Below, in pieces: positions 33,034-41,305 of a stretch of 64,000 nucleotides of DNA. Origin of the DNA: Psococerastis gibbosa (lineage: Eukaryota > Arthropoda > Insecta > Psocodea > Psocidae). Positions within the stretch are counted from its first letter, which is position 1; each line of letters starts with the position of its first letter. The position numbers and the translations under genes were made by a program. Location: NCBI GenBank assembly GCA_963971405.1, contig OZ020491.1:2300910-2364909 (forward strand). The letters run 5' to 3'. The notes under the pieces were generated by a model. It was not told the DNA's origin. It worked only from the letters and a program-made list of their open reading frames with translations, and made no database searches.

Positions 33034-34248
33034 TTACAATAGTTGATGTACAATACCAGTTAAAGGTACATATTCATATAAGCAGTCGCTGATGAGTAGA
33101 CAGTAGGCATTCATTTTATTAGGGAAATTAGTTTGGCCATGAATTTCCAAACGTATGTCAACACCACCTGTTTTAATGAGCTCATTCTGTCGCGAGCAGT
33201 CAATAATCCAAATCGGGTATGAATTTAGAAATTCACTACGGGAAACGTTTGGGGCTGCTTCATCCTGCATGTAGTAGTGTTTCCGGAAATTGAGAAAATT
33301 TTCATACAACACAGCGACAGCCTTTTTGTTGAAGTTCGCCTGTAGCGGATGGTATGGATAGCATTCTGAGCCGAGGAATAGTTGCATTTGTTGTATAGCA
33401 CATTGATCGAAGGCACTAGCGTCTTTCGTAATATCATCCGCTCGGGCAGCTTGGAAGCCAATAATAGCAAACCGTGGTTTTTCACTTGAAGAAATCATGC
33501 GCACAGGCCAATTAATTGATGATGTTGATGAGGGAATGTTTGGATATTCATACAGTTGCCATGTTCGAAAGCCAATAGGCAACCGCACGTTTTCCCTTAG
33601 TACACTCAGCAATTCAAGACGTTGGCTATCACTCACACTTACGAAAGGTATTTCCCACAGCACAGTAGTTAGTTTCAATGTTAAGTCTTTAGTGTTTGAA
33701 AGATCCCGCATGGCATTCAGATTGCTGCGTGATCGCACTAACACAAGTTCTTGTTTAACGTTGAGTAGAACTCGTCGAAAATCCTCGCAAAATCCAAACA
33801 GCATTTTCAATGGCACGCAAAAATTAAAGTTCCTCTCTGTTTTATTGGCATCGGTATAAAATGAGCTGTTTGTAAGGCGTTGTGCATCTTGAGCGGTGAA
33901 TGATACTAACCCTTTAAGCTGAGTAGCAATACCAGGGTTTCGCACATGATCAACAGTTATCCCATTGAGTTCATAGCGTATTTCAGAGAATAAGTGTGCC
34001 ATAGCATTAGCGCTAAGCCCGTCTTCATCTTCATAAGCAATTGTTGTCACACCTTTTTCTAGCACCCCTTCAATATACAGTCGGCTTTCACATGGTAGAG
34101 TAAGTATATCTTGTTGATGGATTGGTATGCGAATTTCATCATTATTATTTAGACTACTTGATGAATAGGGTGCAATCTTATGGTATTCATAACGCGTTAA
34201 ACTCTCATCCACGAGAATGGACTCCTTCACGTTTAGTATTGATGTCAT
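33034..34248 (-). CDS. MCP: Major capsid protein, double jelly-roll type
   Basis: 404 aa. The sequence is beta-rich throughout, with features I recognise from Polinton capsid proteins: early PIHQQDILTLPCESRLYIEG strand pattern, a central CVPLKMLFGFCEDFRRVLLN segment joining the two halves, PVRMISSSEKPRF at the start of the second half, and a C-terminal SYPIWIIDCSRQNE stretch. It would form the pseudo-hexameric capsomers. It is shorter than vertebrate Polinton MCPs (often above 550 aa), as is usual in invertebrate elements. Last gene of the leftward block; its start is overlapped by the 57-aa ORF. The frame is intact. Assignment rests on pattern and context; a structure prediction would test it. 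Confidence 0.85.
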   Translation of the reverse strand: MTSILNVKESILVDESLTRYEYHKIAPYSSSSLNNNDEIRIPIHQQDILTLPCESRLYIEGVLEKGVTTIAYEDEDGLSANAMAHLFSEIRYELNGITVDHVRNPGIATQLKGLVSFTAQDAQRLTNSSFYTDANKTERNFNFCVPLKMLFGFCEDFRRVLLNVKQELVLVRSRSNLNAMRDLSNTKDLTLKLTTVLWEIPFVSVSDSQRLELLSVLRENVRLPIGFRTWQLYEYPNIPSSTSSINWPVRMISSSEKPRFAIIGFQAARADDITKDASAFDQCAIQQMQLFLGSECYPYHPLQANFNKKAVAVLYENFLNFRKHYYMQDEAAPNVSRSEFLNSYPIWIIDCSRQNELIKTGGVDIRLEIHGQTNFPNKMNAYCLLISDCLYEYVPLTGIVHQLL

Positions 34249-34378
34249 CGTGGATTTTAAAACCTATTGATTGTAAATATTGCTTGTTCTCGTTAGTGAG
34301 CCGAATATAACGTGCTTGCGTGGAAGTCCGATGTGGAATGATGTATGGTGCATACCGCTGTGCAATATATACTCTCAT
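34205..34378 (-). CDS. 57-aa ORF between capsid genes
   Basis: The ATG overlaps the stop of the minor capsid gene as ATGA, and the ORF ends 44 bases inside the start of the major capsid gene. It encodes a basic, Tyr/Gln-rich peptide starting MRVYIAQRYAPY with a LTNENKQYLQSIGFK segment near the middle, a phrase like those in small ORFs next to capsid genes of other invertebrate Polintons (from memory, unverified). The overlap arrangement suggests coupled translation. No domain is recognised. It could be a small virion or assembly factor; this is inference. Confidence 0.6.
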   Translation of the reverse strand: MRVYIAQRYAPYIIPHRTSTQARYIRLTNENKQYLQSIGFKIHDDINTKREGVHSRG

Positions 34379-35085
34379 TGTCGTTTACGTAAATGAAGAC
34401 GTAAAGTAATAGTTTCTCCTCGGAAATTAACCGTCTCGTTGTCTTGATCGACAATGTCTAACGTTAGACTTGTAAGTACATTCGTATTTATAGCATGGTA
34501 GATGATTGTATTTGGTGCTTCAACAATCCGATAGCCAGGTGGTACATTAGGATAAAATTCATGAACGGCATGTGATGGTCTACCATTCAAATATGATCCA
34601 CTTGTAATATTACAATTAATTCGAATTGCATTGACTTTGGATATTTTAATGCTATGTGGTGATTCATATCTTTCCCCAGGGAAAAATGTCATCACATCAT
34701 AACCAAAGCCTAGCAGGTATCCTAGTTCTTCATTTACTTCAATTTCAAAGTCTTCATGTATTATCATAACTTCCGAATGTAGGGTGTTCCGATTTGCGCG
34801 TATCCGTATGATTTCAGAACCCCACACTTGATTAATATACTTGACTACATCTAACAATTCGTAGGATCCAGTTGGTATTTCAATTATTCTAGTCTTCGGA
34901 GGAATTGAATTGTTTACAATTTTAACGACACCATTTGAGAGATTAGGAATTGAATTGTATGTTTCGAGGTCAAGCAAGCCGATTTCCCATGCACCCTCAA
35001 GTACAATCGGTGGGAAGTAGTTGCTACTTAGCAATGAGTCGTTACCGCTCAATGTCAATGCTAGCGACATAATGCAATAAATCAA
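34375..35085 (-). CDS. mCP: Minor capsid (penton) protein, single jelly-roll type
   Basis: 236 aa from the first ATG; an ATG five codons in (35070) starting MSLALTLSG is the more likely start. The N-terminal stretch FPPIVLEGAWEIGLLDL and the C-terminal pairs of beta strands ending in TITLRLHLRKR match the layout of Polinton minor capsid proteins, which form the fivefold vertices. It lies 13 bases after the protease gene and overlaps the 57-aa ORF by 4 bases. Intact. Confidence 0.85.
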   Translation of the reverse strand: MIYCIMSLALTLSGNDSLLSSNYFPPIVLEGAWEIGLLDLETYNSIPNLSNGVVKIVNNSIPPKTRIIEIPTGSYELLDVVKYINQVWGSEIIRIRANRNTLHSEVMIIHEDFEIEVNEELGYLLGFGYDVMTFFPGERYESPHSIKISKVNAIRINCNITSGSYLNGRPSHAVHEFYPNVPPGYRIVEAPNTIIYHAINTNVLTSLTLDIVDQDNETVNFRGETITLRLHLRKRQ

Positions 35086-35098
35086 ACATATTCATAAC

Positions 35099-35479
35099 TT
35101 ATATAACTTTTAATAGTATGGAAAATGGATCTTTCATGTAGAGAAATTTTAAACATAACTGCCCACAATTTGATGTTGAATAGGTTTGATACGATTGATG
35201 GTTGTAGTATATTGTACAGTTGTGGAAATATTGTTTCAATTCCAATGGTGGTTGTAAGTCCCCGAAGCTATCGAAGTATATAACTCGGTTTCTAATCTTG
35301 CGGTAAGCAACCCAATGTGTACCAGGTCCTATAGCATCATCTAAATTAATTATTCCAGCTTCATTATGTTTCCATGGTATGCGAGGCAATGCATTTCGCA
35401 TGAACACACCACGAAAATGAGGAACGTTAGCGGTGAATTTTATAAGTTCCACATTAGTCATTGGACGGTTCCGAGGCAT
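35099..35479 (-). CDS. PRO: Adenain-like cysteine protease
   Basis: 126 aa, C5/Ulp1-type maturation protease. The catalytic triad is visible in order: H55 in GTHWVAY, D70 in YFDSFG, and C105 in SNCGQLCL. The N-terminal part (MTNVELIKFTANVPHFRGVF) matches the substrate-binding lead-in of the family. In Polintons and adenoviruses this enzyme cleaves capsid precursors. It starts 5 bases after the stop of the PLA2 gene and 13 bases before the minor capsid ORF, consistent with a single transcription unit. Shorter than adenovirus protease (about 200 aa) but normal for Polintons. Confidence 0.93.
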   Translation of the reverse strand: MPRNRPMTNVELIKFTANVPHFRGVFMRNALPRIPWKHNEAGIINLDDAIGPGTHWVAYRKIRNRVIYFDSFGDLQPPLELKQYFHNCTIYYNHQSYQTYSTSNCGQLCLKFLYMKDPFSILLKVI

Positions 35480-35484
35480 GCAAC

Positions 35485-36210
35485 TTAGTTTTTTGAATAA
35501 GGATGCAAGTAGAGTCCACTCCCCTTCTTATGTGGCGCTAAATACAAGCCTTTCCCAATAGCTATAGATTCCATAGTTTGATTATGACGTTTCATTTCTT
35601 CATACTTTTTCTGTGCACTATGGACTTTATTAACAGCTGATGTAATTCCTGCAGCACCGCCAGAGAGAGCGCCTAGTGCAGAAAGCCCCGCAAATATCGG
35701 GATAAGTGGTAATATACCACCTGTCTTGGCAATAGGTATGATTCGGGGAAGTTTCACCTTATTTCCCTTTGATTTCTTCACAGATTTATAAGCAATCTTG
35801 ATTGTATCCGCCACAGTGGGTGGTTTTGCAAGCTTTATCGCTTTCTTCGCTGAAGTCAATAGTGATCTGAAGGATACTTTCCGCTTCAGCCCAAATCCCA
35901 GCTTTCGTTTAACTTTCATTGCAGCTGTCACACCTAAAGCGACAATTTTTTCCCCTATAGATGAATCTTTTGCCTTAACACGTTGCCACGCTTGATCTGC
36001 TAATTTTATATCCGCTACGTGTCGATTAGTTATATCTGATGACTGCGAATAAGCTATATCGTGTTCACGGCAAGCTTGATCAAGTTTGTTTCTCCCTCGA
36101 TCTCCTCGAATTAATCGTTTTTCTAACTTGGTGCCTGGTCCGCAGAATTGATAGCCGGGGATATGTGCTTCAAATGGTAACTTATTAATTATGCTGTTCA
36201 CCATAGACAT
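35485..36210 (-). CDS. PLA2-domain virion protein with hydrophobic C-terminal part
   Basis: 241 aa from the ATG at 36210; the open frame runs to 36300, but the extension would overlap the ATPase start region and lacks conserved sequence. Residues about 17-60 hold a parvovirus-VP1u-type phospholipase A2 core: the calcium loop FCGPGT and the catalytic REHDIAY with adjacent His-Asp. Next comes a Lys-rich basic region, then a hydrophobic Ala/Gly segment (IFAGLSALGALSGGAAGI), a predicted helix, and a C-terminus with two GLYL-type motifs (KGLYLAPHKK, SGLYLHPYS). Basic, hydrophobic and GLYL features recall adenovirus pVI/pX-like minor core proteins. Likely role: breaching membranes during entry. First gene of the leftward block. 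Confidence 0.85.
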   Translation of the reverse strand: MSMVNSIINKLPFEAHIPGYQFCGPGTKLEKRLIRGDRGRNKLDQACREHDIAYSQSSDITNRHVADIKLADQAWQRVKAKDSSIGEKIVALGVTAAMKVKRKLGFGLKRKVSFRSLLTSAKKAIKLAKPPTVADTIKIAYKSVKKSKGNKVKLPRIIPIAKTGGILPLIPIFAGLSALGALSGGAAGITSAVNKVHSAQKKYEEMKRHNQTMESIAIGKGLYLAPHKKGSGLYLHPYSKN

Positions 36211-36276
36211 TCTCAAATGTGAATGAGTAAAATACATATATACAGTGGTATTTATAACTTTTTTATCAGTCATATA
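36211..36276. promoter_or_regulatory. Divergent promoter region
   Basis: 66 AT-rich bases between the divergent starts of the PLA2-domain gene (-) and the packaging ATPase (+). Both blocks must begin here, so a bidirectional promoter is inferred; a TATA-like ATACATATATA lies at about 36233. Confidence 0.5.
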
Positions 36277-36972
36277 ATGAAGCTCGTACCACAGAGACAC
36301 AAGTTCAGTGTGATTCTAAGTCAAGAAGATGAAGATGTACGGAATAATAGAAAGCATGGACCTTTACTCCCCGGATCGATTCGTGGTGCAATCTGCGGCC
36401 CATCAGGTTGTGGTAAAACAAGCCTACTATGCAGTATGGTATATCATCCGTTTGGGCTACGATTTGAAAATGTATACTTATTCTGCAAAACATTGTTTCA
36501 ACATAAATACCAGCAGCTTGAGACAAATGTAAATTCTATTCGTGGGATGACTTTTACGGGGTCAAGCGATTCGGTTACACCACTCTCTGACATCAAACCT
36601 AACTCTGTGCTAATATTCGACGATGTTTCATGTGAATCACAAACGGAAATTCGAAATGTCTACTGTATGGGTCGTCATAAAGGGATTGATTGCTTCTATC
36701 TCACTCAGACCTATACCTCTATTCCAAAACATTTGTTGCGAGACAATTTGAATTTTATCGTGCTATTCAAACAGGATTTACTTAATATAAAGAATGTGTA
36801 TAGAGACCATGTTGCGGGGGATATGGATTTAGCGACATTCATGAAACTCTGCGCCGAAGCATGGAAAGAGTCACATGCATTCCTAGTTATTGCAAAAGAT
36901 TTTGGATTAAACGATGGACGATATCGGCAGGGATTCGATCACTACTTCAAAGATATAAATAACTCTGCTTAA
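36277..36972 (+). CDS. ATP: Genome-packaging ATPase, FtsK/HerA type
   Basis: 231 aa starting MKLVPQRHKF; the open frame extends upstream to 36223, but that start would lie in the divergent promoter. Walker A is GPSGCGKT (residues 41-48) and Walker B is VLIFDDV with D115/D116. The sequence after Walker B (CMGRHKGIDCFYLTQTYTSI) fits the sensor region of the A32-like packaging ATPases of Polintons and large DNA viruses. The protein would drive DNA into the capsid. It opens the rightward block; the next gene begins 47 bases downstream. Confidence 0.93.
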   Translation: MKLVPQRHKFSVILSQEDEDVRNNRKHGPLLPGSIRGAICGPSGCGKTSLLCSMVYHPFGLRFENVYLFCKTLFQHKYQQLETNVNSIRGMTFTGSSDSVTPLSDIKPNSVLIFDDVSCESQTEIRNVYCMGRHKGIDCFYLTQTYTSIPKHLLRDNLNFIVLFKQDLLNIKNVYRDHVAGDMDLATFMKLCAEAWKESHAFLVIAKDFGLNDGRYRQGFDHYFKDINNSA

Positions 36973-37019
36973 CACTCAACTCATCATTATTCATTCAACT
37001 GTGACTCGGTGAGGTAGAT

Positions 37020-37718
37020 ATGGATACTAAAGTTATCAAGAATATTGTCAACATACACAAAGCTCTGCAGCAAAAGTACCTTAATCTTAAACGTGATCTA
37101 CACAATGAGGCTGCTCAGCAAGAGCGAAAGTTAAAACCGGTCTCGAAACCACTACAAGAATTAATTGAGTTGAACAAACAGACAGCACCAGAAAAAACAA
37201 TAAATAAACCCGGAGTTAGCAAATATTTAGACTTATTTATACCTGATCATTATAATAGGAAAACCATTGATACATACTATGGACTAACACGAAGTAATGA
37301 AGGTATATTTAGGCTGGGTTCATACCCTGTACATTTCAATGATGAAGATGATTCAATCACAATCGAAGATAAAACATGGCAAGGTACATTGGGCTTATAT
37401 GAATTATTAACCTTGAACAAGCCTGAAAACTATACTCCGGAAGATTTACAAGCTTATAAAGATATGCTGGAAAGAACTGGAGCTCATTTAACCACTAGTG
37501 GTCGTCTGAGGGGCAGTCAACGTTATAAATATCAAAAGATTATTAAACAGCTATTTGGGATAAAATCTGGTGGTGAATACCGGTATTGGAACGATCCAAA
37601 TGAACTGGTAGAACGATTACGCTTACTTAATGCATCACATGCTGCAGGACATACAAGTCATCAAAACGAAATCATTGATATTATAAGCGAATTGCGAGAA
37701 GCAAATATTATTCAATGA
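37020..37718 (+). CDS. DUF8207-like Polinton protein
   Basis: 232 aa, function unknown. The N-terminal 60 residues are charged and helical (likely coiled coil). The core at about 85-165 (YYGLTRSNEGIFRLGSYPV, then TWQGTLGLYELLTLNKPENY, then a LQAYKDMLERTGAH helix) matches what I recall as domain DUF8207, found next to Polinton integrases. The C-terminus is a Leu-rich helix. The stop overlaps the integrase start as ATGA, so translation is probably coupled. It may be a virion or core protein; no catalytic motif is seen. Confidence 0.75.
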   Translation: MDTKVIKNIVNIHKALQQKYLNLKRDLHNEAAQQERKLKPVSKPLQELIELNKQTAPEKTINKPGVSKYLDLFIPDHYNRKTIDTYYGLTRSNEGIFRLGSYPVHFNDEDDSITIEDKTWQGTLGLYELLTLNKPENYTPEDLQAYKDMLERTGAHLTTSGRLRGSQRYKYQKIIKQLFGIKSGGEYRYWNDPNELVERLRLLNASHAAGHTSHQNEIIDIISELREANIIQ

Positions 37719-38629
37719 AGCAAGCTTTGGTTGATGAAATTCATCGGCCTGCTCGACGGAATTATCCTCGACGTCATGTGACTCTTAAAGGAATGCATGA
37801 TTTATGGCAAGCAGATCTAGTGGAAATGATTCCATATTCAAGGATTAATAAAGGATATAAATATATTCTAACAGTGATAAATGCATTCACAAAATTCGGT
37901 TATGCAGAAGCAGTAAAAACTAAATCTATGAAAAATGTTACTGAAGCTTTCATAAAAATTCTCAATAGAGCTCCACAAGCTCCTGCTCACCTCCAGTCAG
38001 ATATGGGACTAGAATTTTTCAACATGCGAATGAAAAGTCTTCTAAAACAATATAGCATTAATCATTATGCTACGTATTCTACACTGAAAGCTTCAATTAT
38101 TGAACGCTGGAATCGCACTCTGAAAAATCGAATGTGGAAGGAATTCAGCTTGCAGGGAAATTATAAGTGGTTGCATTTACTACCTCGTCTAGTGCAACAA
38201 TATAACACTACCAAGCATAGGACAATTAACATGTGTCCTGCTGATGTGCGAGAAGAACATGAAGCAAAATTATTATCCATGTATAATGCTGTTGATGTGA
38301 AAGGTACTATCAAACAGAAATTTCAAGAGGGTGATCCTGTCAGAATCAGCAAGCAAAAAGCCTTATTTGAGAAGGGTTACCAACCGAACTGGTCTACAGA
38401 AGTATTTCGCGTGCGTCTAGTACAACCTACTCGACCTACCACCTATCTCCTTGAGGCTATGGATGGCGAACCCATCTTGGGCTCATGGTATATGGAAGAG
38501 TTGCAGAAAACCAAGCATCCAGATGTATATTTGGTGGAGAAAGTTTTGAAAAAGTCAAAGGATAAATTATATGTGAAATGGCTTGGTTTCCCGAAACCTA
38601 CATGGATTAATAAAACTGATATTTTATAA
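37715..38629 (+). CDS. INT: Retroviral-like integrase with chromodomain
   Basis: 304 aa, joins element ends to host DNA and makes the 6-bp duplication. The catalytic acids are D34 (WQADLVEM), D96 (LQSDMGLEF) and E130 (SIIERWNRTL), a D-x61-D-x33-E layout of the rve fold. An N-terminal zinc-binding HHCC module is not obvious. After an SH3-like part (FQEGDPVRISKQK) the C-terminus is a chromodomain-like segment, YLVEKVLKKSKDKLYVKWLG with WINKTDIL, short of the usual last helix. Chromodomains can direct integration to marked chromatin. Overlaps the upstream gene by 4 bases; convergent with the 167-aa gene 13 bases away. Confidence 0.95.
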   Translation: MKQALVDEIHRPARRNYPRRHVTLKGMHDLWQADLVEMIPYSRINKGYKYILTVINAFTKFGYAEAVKTKSMKNVTEAFIKILNRAPQAPAHLQSDMGLEFFNMRMKSLLKQYSINHYATYSTLKASIIERWNRTLKNRMWKEFSLQGNYKWLHLLPRLVQQYNTTKHRTINMCPADVREEHEAKLLSMYNAVDVKGTIKQKFQEGDPVRISKQKALFEKGYQPNWSTEVFRVRLVQPTRPTTYLLEAMDGEPILGSWYMEELQKTKHPDVYLVEKVLKKSKDKLYVKWLGFPKPTWINKTDIL

Positions 38630-38642
38630 ATATAACTTTATT

Positions 38643-39146
38643 TTAATCAACCTCATCATGATCAATGAAACAATAGACATCTTGAAACCATTTCTGTAGT
38701 TTCTTCAAATTTATCAACGCGCAGTTTCCCGTGTGAATGCATTGTTTAGCTTCTACAGGTGGTAACTTCTGAAAACTTGCCAGAACCACAGAGTCCAAGT
38801 CATATACAACACGTTCTAGTATTCCTGCAAGCCATACTTGCTTCTCTCCTCCTTTAGTAGCAATTCTAGTATACTGATTAGCAAACTCAAGTAAAATGTT
38901 CTTTAGCCAAATGTAGTTCACGTTCCCCTCTTCCCAACGAAGTTTATGGAGATTATTTGTGCTCCATGTGTTGCTGCTTTTTACTTGAGCTGTAAGATTG
39001 GCGAATGGAAAGGGTGGACGGAAAAACCAATGCTCATACTGGTCATCGTATGCAGGGCCCATAGCCAATTCTTTGATGATGAAATTGTTTCCATTATCTT
39101 TGAAACCTTGAAACTCAACTATTCCCAGCGGTTTCATCATGTTCAA
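38643..39146 (-). CDS. Conserved Polinton protein, possibly RNase H-fold nuclease-like
   Basis: 167 aa. The N-terminal IVEFQGFKDNGNNFIIKELA has the strand-turn-strand look of the first exonuclease strands of RNase H-fold enzymes, with an acidic residue in the first strand. Further conserved-looking parts are HWFFRPPFPFANL, WSTNNLHKLRWEEGNVNY and KGGEKQVWLAGILERV. I know proteins with this set of phrases from invertebrate mobile elements but not a proven function. It overlaps the 233-aa gene by 32 bases in another frame, so the two may be coupled or one gene joined by frameshifting. Confidence 0.6.
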   Translation of the reverse strand: MNMMKPLGIVEFQGFKDNGNNFIIKELAMGPAYDDQYEHWFFRPPFPFANLTAQVKSSNTWSTNNLHKLRWEEGNVNYIWLKNILLEFANQYTRIATKGGEKQVWLAGILERVVYDLDSVVLASFQKLPPVEAKQCIHTGNCALINLKKLQKWFQDVYCFIDHDEVD

Positions 39147-39816
39147 CAGTCTGGTTCATACTGACTTGAGGTCGCTCCAACCAGTGCTTAAGTATCACAG
39201 AGCACAATTCATTTTCATAGATGGTTATAATTTCTAAATATATACGATTTGATTGATTTCGATACTTCTTCGACACTAGTTTACAACGAACATCCTCGAT
39301 AGTTGCTACTATTGGAGTTGGTGATTGCACAAACTGTAAAAAAGCTTCCATTGAAACGTCATCTGTTTCCAAGTCCATGTATACGTCTTTCAAGATATTT
39401 TTTAAGTGGAAGTTAGCCTGCATCTTCTTCTCCTCCAACTCACAGCATACAATATGAAGAATAGCTTTCAATGCTTGTATGTTCTCAATATTTACTCTAG
39501 ATAGCTTAATGTGTGATGATGGAGACTTCATTTCCAATTCATTATCATTCGTTAACATCATCGTCAGGTTTGATTTGATGAAATTAGGTGTCCATAGTAT
39601 ATTTCCGTTGTAGCACACTGTTTTCTTACGGAGATATAATCGAAATAATGGTAATGTTGCACACCAGAACTCCCATTCAATCATATTGAATACAATTTCC
39701 TGATCTTTATCAACAACTACGACGTATACTTCGAATTCTGATGTTTTGAATTGTAATCCAACAATAACACTTTGTCCATCACGAAGCGGATAATATGTGG
39801 TAAAGACACCCTTCAT
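39115..39816 (-). CDS. Unrecognised 233-aa Polinton protein
   Basis: Acidic to neutral protein starting MKGVFTTYYPLRDGQS, with beta-rich N-terminal third and helical middle (NIENIQALKAILHIVCCELEE). No domain or catalytic motif is recognised. It is the first single-copy gene inside the right TIR; its ATG lies 3 bases after the stop of the TIR zinc-finger ORF, so it probably uses the TIR leader as promoter. A diverged copy of its first 16 codons is embedded in both TIRs. Downstream it overlaps the 167-aa gene by 32 bases. Confidence 0.7.
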   Translation of the reverse strand: MKGVFTTYYPLRDGQSVIVGLQFKTSEFEVYVVVVDKDQEIVFNMIEWEFWCATLPLFRLYLRKKTVCYNGNILWTPNFIKSNLTMMLTNDNELEMKSPSSHIKLSRVNIENIQALKAILHIVCCELEEKKMQANFHLKNILKDVYMDLETDDVSMEAFLQFVQSPTPIVATIEDVRCKLVSKKYRNQSNRIYLEIITIYENELCSVILKHWLERPQVSMNQTVEHDETAGNS

Positions 39817-39819
39817 TTT

Positions 39820-40164
39820 CTAACGACCGATAGATGAACATTCTTTACACAGAACTGTAAGTGGACTGGAGTTGTTGATTTTGCCCCCGCATGCCTTGCA
39901 GTCCTCTCCATTCCCAGCAGATGTCAGTTTTGGGGTGATTTGTTCAGTTTCCTTCCCGCGATTAGCTGATGTATGCCGCTGCAATATATGATGAGATAGG
40001 TCCTCTCTGCATGTGAATGTAGCTTTACATTTTTTGCACGGTATAATACTAACTCCATGTTTGTTTATAGCATGCCTTTTCAAATGACAATTTAGTGTGA
40101 AACTCACAGCACATATTCTACACACATATTCCCTCGCGTTCAGTTTCCTTTTCTTCGATTCCAT
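39820..40164 (-). CDS. TIR copy of PolB N-terminus: stand-alone zinc-finger ORF
   Basis: 114 codons: residues 1-112 equal those of PolB (both C2H2 fingers and the CKACGG/CKEC cysteine cluster), then the TIR ends and Gly-Arg-stop follow. It is preceded by the mirror copy of leader B. The stop lies 3 bases before the ATG of the 233-aa gene. It could be a by-product of TIR expansion or make a small zinc-finger protein sharing the polymerase's DNA-binding end. Expression is unproven. Confidence 0.6.
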   Translation of the reverse strand: MESKKRKLNAREYVCRICAVSFTLNCHLKRHAINKHGVSIIPCKKCKATFTCREDLSHHILQRHTSANRGKETEQITPKLTSAGNGEDCKACGGKINNSSPLTVLCKECSSIGR

Positions 40165-40302
40165 GCTGTACGATTACACAAATTCACTACAATGAAGTGG
40201 TACTACGCGAATGAAGGTTCGGTTTCAACTAAGCTCCTCAACCCAAGGCGATGCCTTTTGTAGCGACGACCACCCACTAAGGATAGATGGTAAGGGTACA
40301 GG

Positions 40303-40353
40303 GATAGATTGTCCATCACGAAGCGGATAATATGTTGTTAAGACACCATTCAT
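40303..40353 (-). pseudogene. Relic of the 233-aa gene start inside right TIR
   Basis: Mirror of 28625-28675. It lies about 0.5 kb outside the intact gene start at 39816 and in the same orientation, so the right end carries both the intact start and a diverged duplicate. Confidence 0.8.
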
Positions 40354-40380
40354 TTTCTAACGATCGATTGCAACTAATGC

Positions 40381-41036
40381 AAAAACAAAAATCACTTTAG
40401 CTTACAATGGACTGTCAGCGAGGGGTAGACTTATCAATGGCTTGTTTGTTTGAGCCATAAGACGGCTGTACAGAGTTATATGCACCTGGTGATTCACAAC
40501 AGGTTTGAACCTGCACTCTGTTTACCAAATCAATACTTCCCTTCAACCTAAGTGTTGGATGCACCTGGTGATTCACAACAGGTTTGAACCTGCACCCTGT
40601 TATTTGTTTACCAAATCAATACTTCCCTTCAACCTAAGTGTTGGATAGATTTACGAAAACAAAAATCACTTTAGCTTACAATGGACTGTCAGCGAGGGGT
40701 AGATTTATTAATGGCTTGTTTGTTTGAACCATTAGACGGCTGTACAGAGTTATATGCACCTGGTGATTCACAACAGGTTTGAACCTGCACTCTGTTTACC
40801 AAATCAATACTTCCCTTCAATATAAGTGTTGGATAGATTTACGAAAACAAAAATCACATTAGCTTACAATGGACTGTCCGCGAGGGGTAGATTTATTAAT
40901 GTGTTGTTTGTCTGAACCATTAGACGGCTGTACAGAGTTATATGCACCTGGTGATTCACAACAGGTTTGAACCTGCACACGGTTAACTATTTACCAAATC
41001 AATACTTCCCATAAACCTATGCTTCGGATAGATTTA
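40381..41036. repeat. Subterminal tandem repeats, right TIR
   Basis: Exact mirror of 27942-28597 as far as read, with the same four units and the same shortened unit. This shows the array was copied between the ends as a block. Confidence 0.85.
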
Positions 41037-41305
41037 TTAAAATTAGCTAATGTACTCGTTTAATTATTTGATTTACATCATTTCATAGTCTATGATTATG
41101 ATAACCCTTCACCGTTCAAGTACTCGATTATGACTGAAGCAATAGCTTGTTTCTTTCAAACATTAGTTTTTAATACTCATCATCATCTAACTGTAAGCTT
41201 AAAACTAGTTATGAAATTAATAAAACAAGAACAAAATATATATAGAAATTATTCATATATTTACATTATTTCTGTAGTTTACAATAATAATACATCATGA
41301 AATAT

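Noticed and set aside
33497..33859. 120-aa plus-strand frame inside the major capsid gene, and 86-aa minus frame at 33225
   Set aside because: Shadows of the capsid gene in other frames without independent features.
36223..36276. Longer N-terminus for the packaging ATPase
   Set aside because: It would run through the divergent promoter and the alternative start of the PLA2 gene, and the added residues do not fit the family; the ATG at 36277 is preferred.
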